In this document: piece after piece, positions 62,901 to 64,000 of the stretch
Layout of the letters: every line of letters starts with the position of its first letter
Position numbering within the stretch: position 1 is the stretch's first letter
Assembly (NCBI RefSeq): GCF_006715635.1
Contig: NZ_VFNP01000001.1
Location: forward strand, 2,976,001-3,040,000
Length of the DNA: 64,000 bases
Reading direction: 5' to 3'
Origin: Streptomyces sp. SLBN-118
GTDB taxonomy: Bacteria; Actinomycetota; Actinomycetes; Streptomycetales; Streptomycetaceae
Notes under the pieces: generated by a model
What the model saw: the letters and a program-made list of their open reading frames with translations, nothing else
Database searches by the model: none
What the model was told of the DNA's origin: nothing
Position numbers and translations under genes: made by a program

Positions 62901-64000
62901 CGGGACGGTGTCCGAGACGGTGGCGGACATGTCGCCGCCCGCCGTCGTCCACGCGGTGGTGGAAGTGGCGTTGTTCCAGGTGGCCTGGGTTTCGGTGAAG
63001 TCCCGCGTCAGCGCGTGGAGTTCGTAGATCGCACCATTGGTGGTGCTGGTCGTCTCCGCCCCCCACATGTACATCTTGTTCTCCAGCACCGTCGCAGTGG
63101 ACGGAATGCCGGTAGTGGGGAACTTCAGCACCGCACGCGTCTTGCCGTACGTGGTGGAGTTGTTGCCGACGCTCAGCCACGTCTGACCCACGCCGAAGGA
63201 CTGGATCGCGTCCTGGTTCGTCGTCGGCTGCTGCGAGGACAGCGTGGTGTCCGTCTGACCCGCCTGGATGATCTTCATCGTCCGGCCGGCCTTCGGGATG
63301 CCCACCACCCGGGTCGGCGACCCGAGCAGCTCACCGCCCTTGGTCTTGACCGCCAGCTGGTAGAAGTACGACTTGCCGATCTCCGAGGAGCTGGAGTCCG
63401 GGGTCGGCACCGCGGTGGTGTCCGTGTACGTGGTCGCGGTCGCGGGGATCGGCGCGATCAGCGTCGCCGCCGACGGCGTGAAGACCTGCTGCGTGGAGCG
63501 GTGCAGCTGGTACTCGACGATGTCGTCGTTCGCCGCGCCACCCGTGTTGACGTATGCCGGCCAGGACAGCTCCGGGCCCGTGCCGTGCACTACGGTCGGG
63601 GAGTCCAGCGCTGTGCCGACCTTGCCGTAGGTGACCGTCAGGCGCGGAATGGTCGAGGTCTCGCCGCCGTAGGTGTTGCCGTCGCCCGCCTCGTAGCGCG
63701 GGCCACCGGTCGGCGCAGTGCCTGACTCATCGATGGCCTTCAGCACGAACCCGTAGTTCGGGGCGGTGCCGGACACCCACTTCTGGACGGTGTCGGCGAC
63801 CGGGAAGTCGTGCCACAGGTTGTACTTGCCGATGGGCTTCACGATCTGGGCCGGGTTCACCAGCCGGACCGAGTCCGCCAGGGTGCGCGTGGTCGAACTG
63901 CCGGTGTCACCCAGCACGATCTTGCCCGCGTTGCCCTTGGCGAAGCTGTACTCGGCGGCGTCCAGGGTCTTCCAGACCCCGCCGGTCCCGGTCTGGTTGA
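56940..64000 (-). CDS. Rhs-family polymorphic toxin with DNRLRE and golvesin-like domains (5' end outside window)
   Basis: The frame is open to the right edge; at least 2,350 residues are present. Order as read (numbering from the ATG at 63917): DNRLRE-type region near 230-420, then many RHS/YD repeats (for example YDAFGRP- and YEYDQVGN-type units) from about 560. A golvesin/xly-like beta-sandwich interrupts them at about 1477-1609 (VDNSDSQNTSATGTWTKG). The core ends near 2050 (FRDYDPGLNRFTTRD), followed by a Gly-rich hydrophobic segment (about 2105-2165). The last about 110 residues form the toxin tip (GWQHTMDRHRIGGKEYD ... RVILNPDGSLRTAHPIP), whose His/Arg-rich pattern suggests a ribonuclease. 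Toxin class is inference. Confidence 0.88.
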   Translation of the reverse strand, partial: NQTGTGGVWKTLDAAEYSFAKGNAGKIVLGDTGSSTTRTLADSVRLVNPAQIVKPIGKYNLWHDFPVADTVQKWVSGTAPNYGFVLKAIDESGTAPTGGPRYEAGDGNTYGGETSTIPRLTVTYGKVGTALDSPTVVHGTGPELSWPAYVNTGGAANDDIVEYQLHRSTQQVFTPSAATLIAPIPATATTYTDTTAVPTPDSSSSEIGKSYFYQLAVKTKGGELLGSPTRVVGIPKAGRTMKIIQAGQTDTTLSSQQPTTNQDAIQSFGVGQTWLSVGNNSTTYGKTRAVLKFPTTGIPSTATVLENKMYMWGAETTSTTNGAIYELHALTRDFTETQATWNNATSTTAWTTAGGDMSATVSDTVPQITDEVGRHWWDATGLMQSWVTTPANNKGVAVKLKDETTTGPQERTLFLSSEASDPQLRPYMQVIYVDSTTEDTYYAPQTPARMTPNSQYTVDFTVTNTTATAWAAGERQLSYTWKLPDGTDMTNGGNQLSTAIPALLPGKSATIQAQVKTPINSDNGSKRTEYVLGWDVRKISDGSWLSAGTGAIPSLKQNVAVEDPTSNTLGLEKFYTYTGQNTGAGSTMMNNLASGNSVWSYNAFNNPGRGVNTFARFAYNSLDTSDTVLGAGWSGQGSGPIRLGAPLDFHPNPNPTEVKLPDGDGTTHIFRWDSANSVWKAPAGVHYKLAAKAGLDCKPSKDPVPDAWTMTRPDGTRFLYGCDGYLTSIIDQNGNTQSFTYEERKSNNKPTKFLKYITDPAGRQSLTVTYFNKGDASYDYIDATGAKVSGTNLTNSKIYDHVKSMTDISGRKISFYYTDKGLLGQFTDGDGSAQPKVFKFTYDATQGNKNVKLVKITDPRGNATNMAYYAPQTGDDPKYHWWTKTITDRLQGTTGFAYAADAGNAEFTDTTVTDAENHASTYVTDDFARPVQVTNARSQKTKLSWDADNNVTYLEEANGAKTAYCYDQKTGYPLWQRDAENNKAGVPPSSDCAPGTYPANAQKYEYQTRLDGYSADLFKKTSPEGRTWQFGYDSFGNLKTVTDPKGVATPTAGDYTTAYEYDAYGELTKATDANGNPTTNSNFGPTGYPSTITDALNKATAYVYDERGQVTQVTDALSKKTTQTYDTFGRPLVKTVPKDQNAGVLITTPAPVYDANDNVTQSSATNSAVYTAEYDAADRVTATIDPKDTTSSEERKTLYTYDKVGNVKSTTEPKGTLTTANANDFKTSNYYDEIYQLTSVVDAAGDTLSYAYDNVGNVTTVADPKKNASADPNDFTTKTDYDLNHRPTVVTDAAGKTTKKSYDKDSLVVSTTDPENNTTFHTYDERGKKIESRVPHDGTSTITYRTKKYEYDQVGNTTKVITPRGVNTAAADDFTSETTYDALNRPSKEYLPYDPADARYNKRVYSETMYDAVGRVAKSSLPPSEGQTVRNDTTYSYFDNGWTKSSTDPWDIVTAYDYDALGKQTARTLTSAGGSSSRTMSWTYFPDGKLKSKSDDGVPVGSAVALVDNSDSQNTSATGTWTKGSVTGQQGYDHQVHAAGTGTDAFTWTLNIPKDGTYTAYVKFPQVTGAATAAKYTVTDSVGATTDKTLDQNANTGNWISLGSYSLKQGNAAKLQLFQNSGGAVVADGVKLVRDNSGDSDTEKHNFSYVYDANGNLTSIGDTSAGAKIDAYTVAYTGLNEVAKVTEALAGQDKETTSYTYDANSQPDTVTHPDQYSKYTYDIRELTKSVSVGKSATDASPKVTSFTYTDRSQKLKETKGNGNTVDYTYFLDGALKSTTEKKATGTLVASHTYAYDANGNKAQDVAKKMNADNHAAYLDSTTDYTYDPVDRISQAVKTGNGAGTETYVHDDNANVISQTVRGTPTAFTYDRNRLQSASISGASISYNYDPFGRLDTATSGTSVVERNVYDGFDHVVEHTALNSTTKYTFDPLDRTQSMTVGGKTTDYTYLGLGNEVLAEEVAGQLTKSYQYSPWGQRLSQITHKSDGTEEDGYYGYDSHSDVDTVTTKDGDTKATYGYTAYGSDDDSEFTGVDKPDPADPTKEAYNPYRFNAKRWDANSGTYDMGFRDYDPGLNRFTTRDMYNGALADMNLSSDALTGNRYAFAGGNPISRIELDGHGWCDWCSDAADATGDWLSENADTIGDIGGDLGSMLLGAGGMIGGGAAMILGGAECIALGIETLGLGCVLGGATAVAGFGLMAESAMAFANSAGDLGKDLGNLRSTEEGSSSGSAKDPGAQNPDVTWKTEEYDGWQHTMDRHRIGGKEYDAEEKGAFIGKERKIKQWIQDVVKNNPAKNNTDGRDGYVYEGRVNAGVDGVGILSNKQSQGLGTNRAYGIRVILNPDGSLRTAHPIP

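Noticed and set aside
56952..63725. Very long plus-strand open frames (up to 1,327 codons) opposite the Rhs gene
   Set aside because: They are antisense to a clear RHS-repeat protein, rich in Val/Arg/Gly as expected from the complement of GC-rich codons, and have no domain patterns.

Overview
The window is chromosomal DNA of a high-GC actinomycete, almost certainly a Streptomyces. Codon third positions are strongly G/C, GTG starts and apparently leaderless genes are frequent, and gene order includes the AfsQ1/AfsQ2/SigQ locus known from S. coelicolor. No rRNA, tRNA or CRISPR array was seen. The left part (about 1-33 kb) looks like conserved core chromosome. The right end (about 53-64 kb) looks accessory.

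Layout. 0-11 kb: a DeoR-type regulator (cut by the window edge), an LpdA-type flavoprotein, gamma-glutamylcyclotransferase, purine nucleoside phosphorylase, a phosphohexomutase, deoC with two aldehyde dehydrogenase genes (the second lacking a catalytic half), and a uridine kinase-like NTPase. 11.9-17.2 kb: sigQ diverging from afsQ1-afsQ2-lipoprotein, then VanZ-like, PspC and small secreted proteins. 17.3-25.6 kb: adenosine deaminase, a hydrolase without its serine, a LysR/MFS pair, an L,D-transpeptidase, a decayed TnpB-like element, an ECF sigma factor and a STAS protein. 25.7-32.8 kb: thymidine phosphorylase, cytidine deaminase and a BMP-type nucleoside ABC transporter. 33.2-34.4 kb: an M20 amidohydrolase. 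34.6-41.9 kb: a nonulosonic-acid (sialic acid/Kdn-like) surface-polymer cluster. 41.9-42.3 kb: an intergenic hairpin minisatellite. 42.3-47.7 kb: TetR/monooxygenase, LysE exporter, acyl-CoA mutase, L,D-transpeptidase. 48-51.3 kb: two tandem paralogous sigma factor/membrane-protein modules. 51.4-55.4 kb: an L,D-transpeptidase lipoprotein, a small RHH-like protein and an HTH/DUF397/ATPase regulatory group. 55.5-64 kb: an SMI1-like protein, a probable immunity gene and a very large Rhs polymorphic toxin running off the right edge.

The strongest system-level signal is a 12-bp palindrome, CTACGCGCGTAG, placed at the promoters of six scattered units: pnp, deoC-ALDH, add, deoA, the ABC-cdd operon and the BMP lipoprotein. 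All serve nucleoside uptake or breakdown, so the sites look like one regulon: BMP/ABC import nucleosides, Cdd and Add deaminate them, PNP and DeoA cleave the glycosidic bond, the phosphohexomutase may isomerise pentose phosphates, DeoC splits deoxyribose-5-phosphate and the aldehyde dehydrogenase could oxidise acetaldehyde. The truncated DeoR gene is a candidate regulator.

Other coherent systems are the nonulosonate cluster (NeuB, CMP-transferase fused to a HAD phosphatase, two polysialyltransferase-like proteins, two more transferases), a TetR switch with twin operators, and the Rhs toxin whose immunity gene is separated from it by a perfect 19-bp hairpin.
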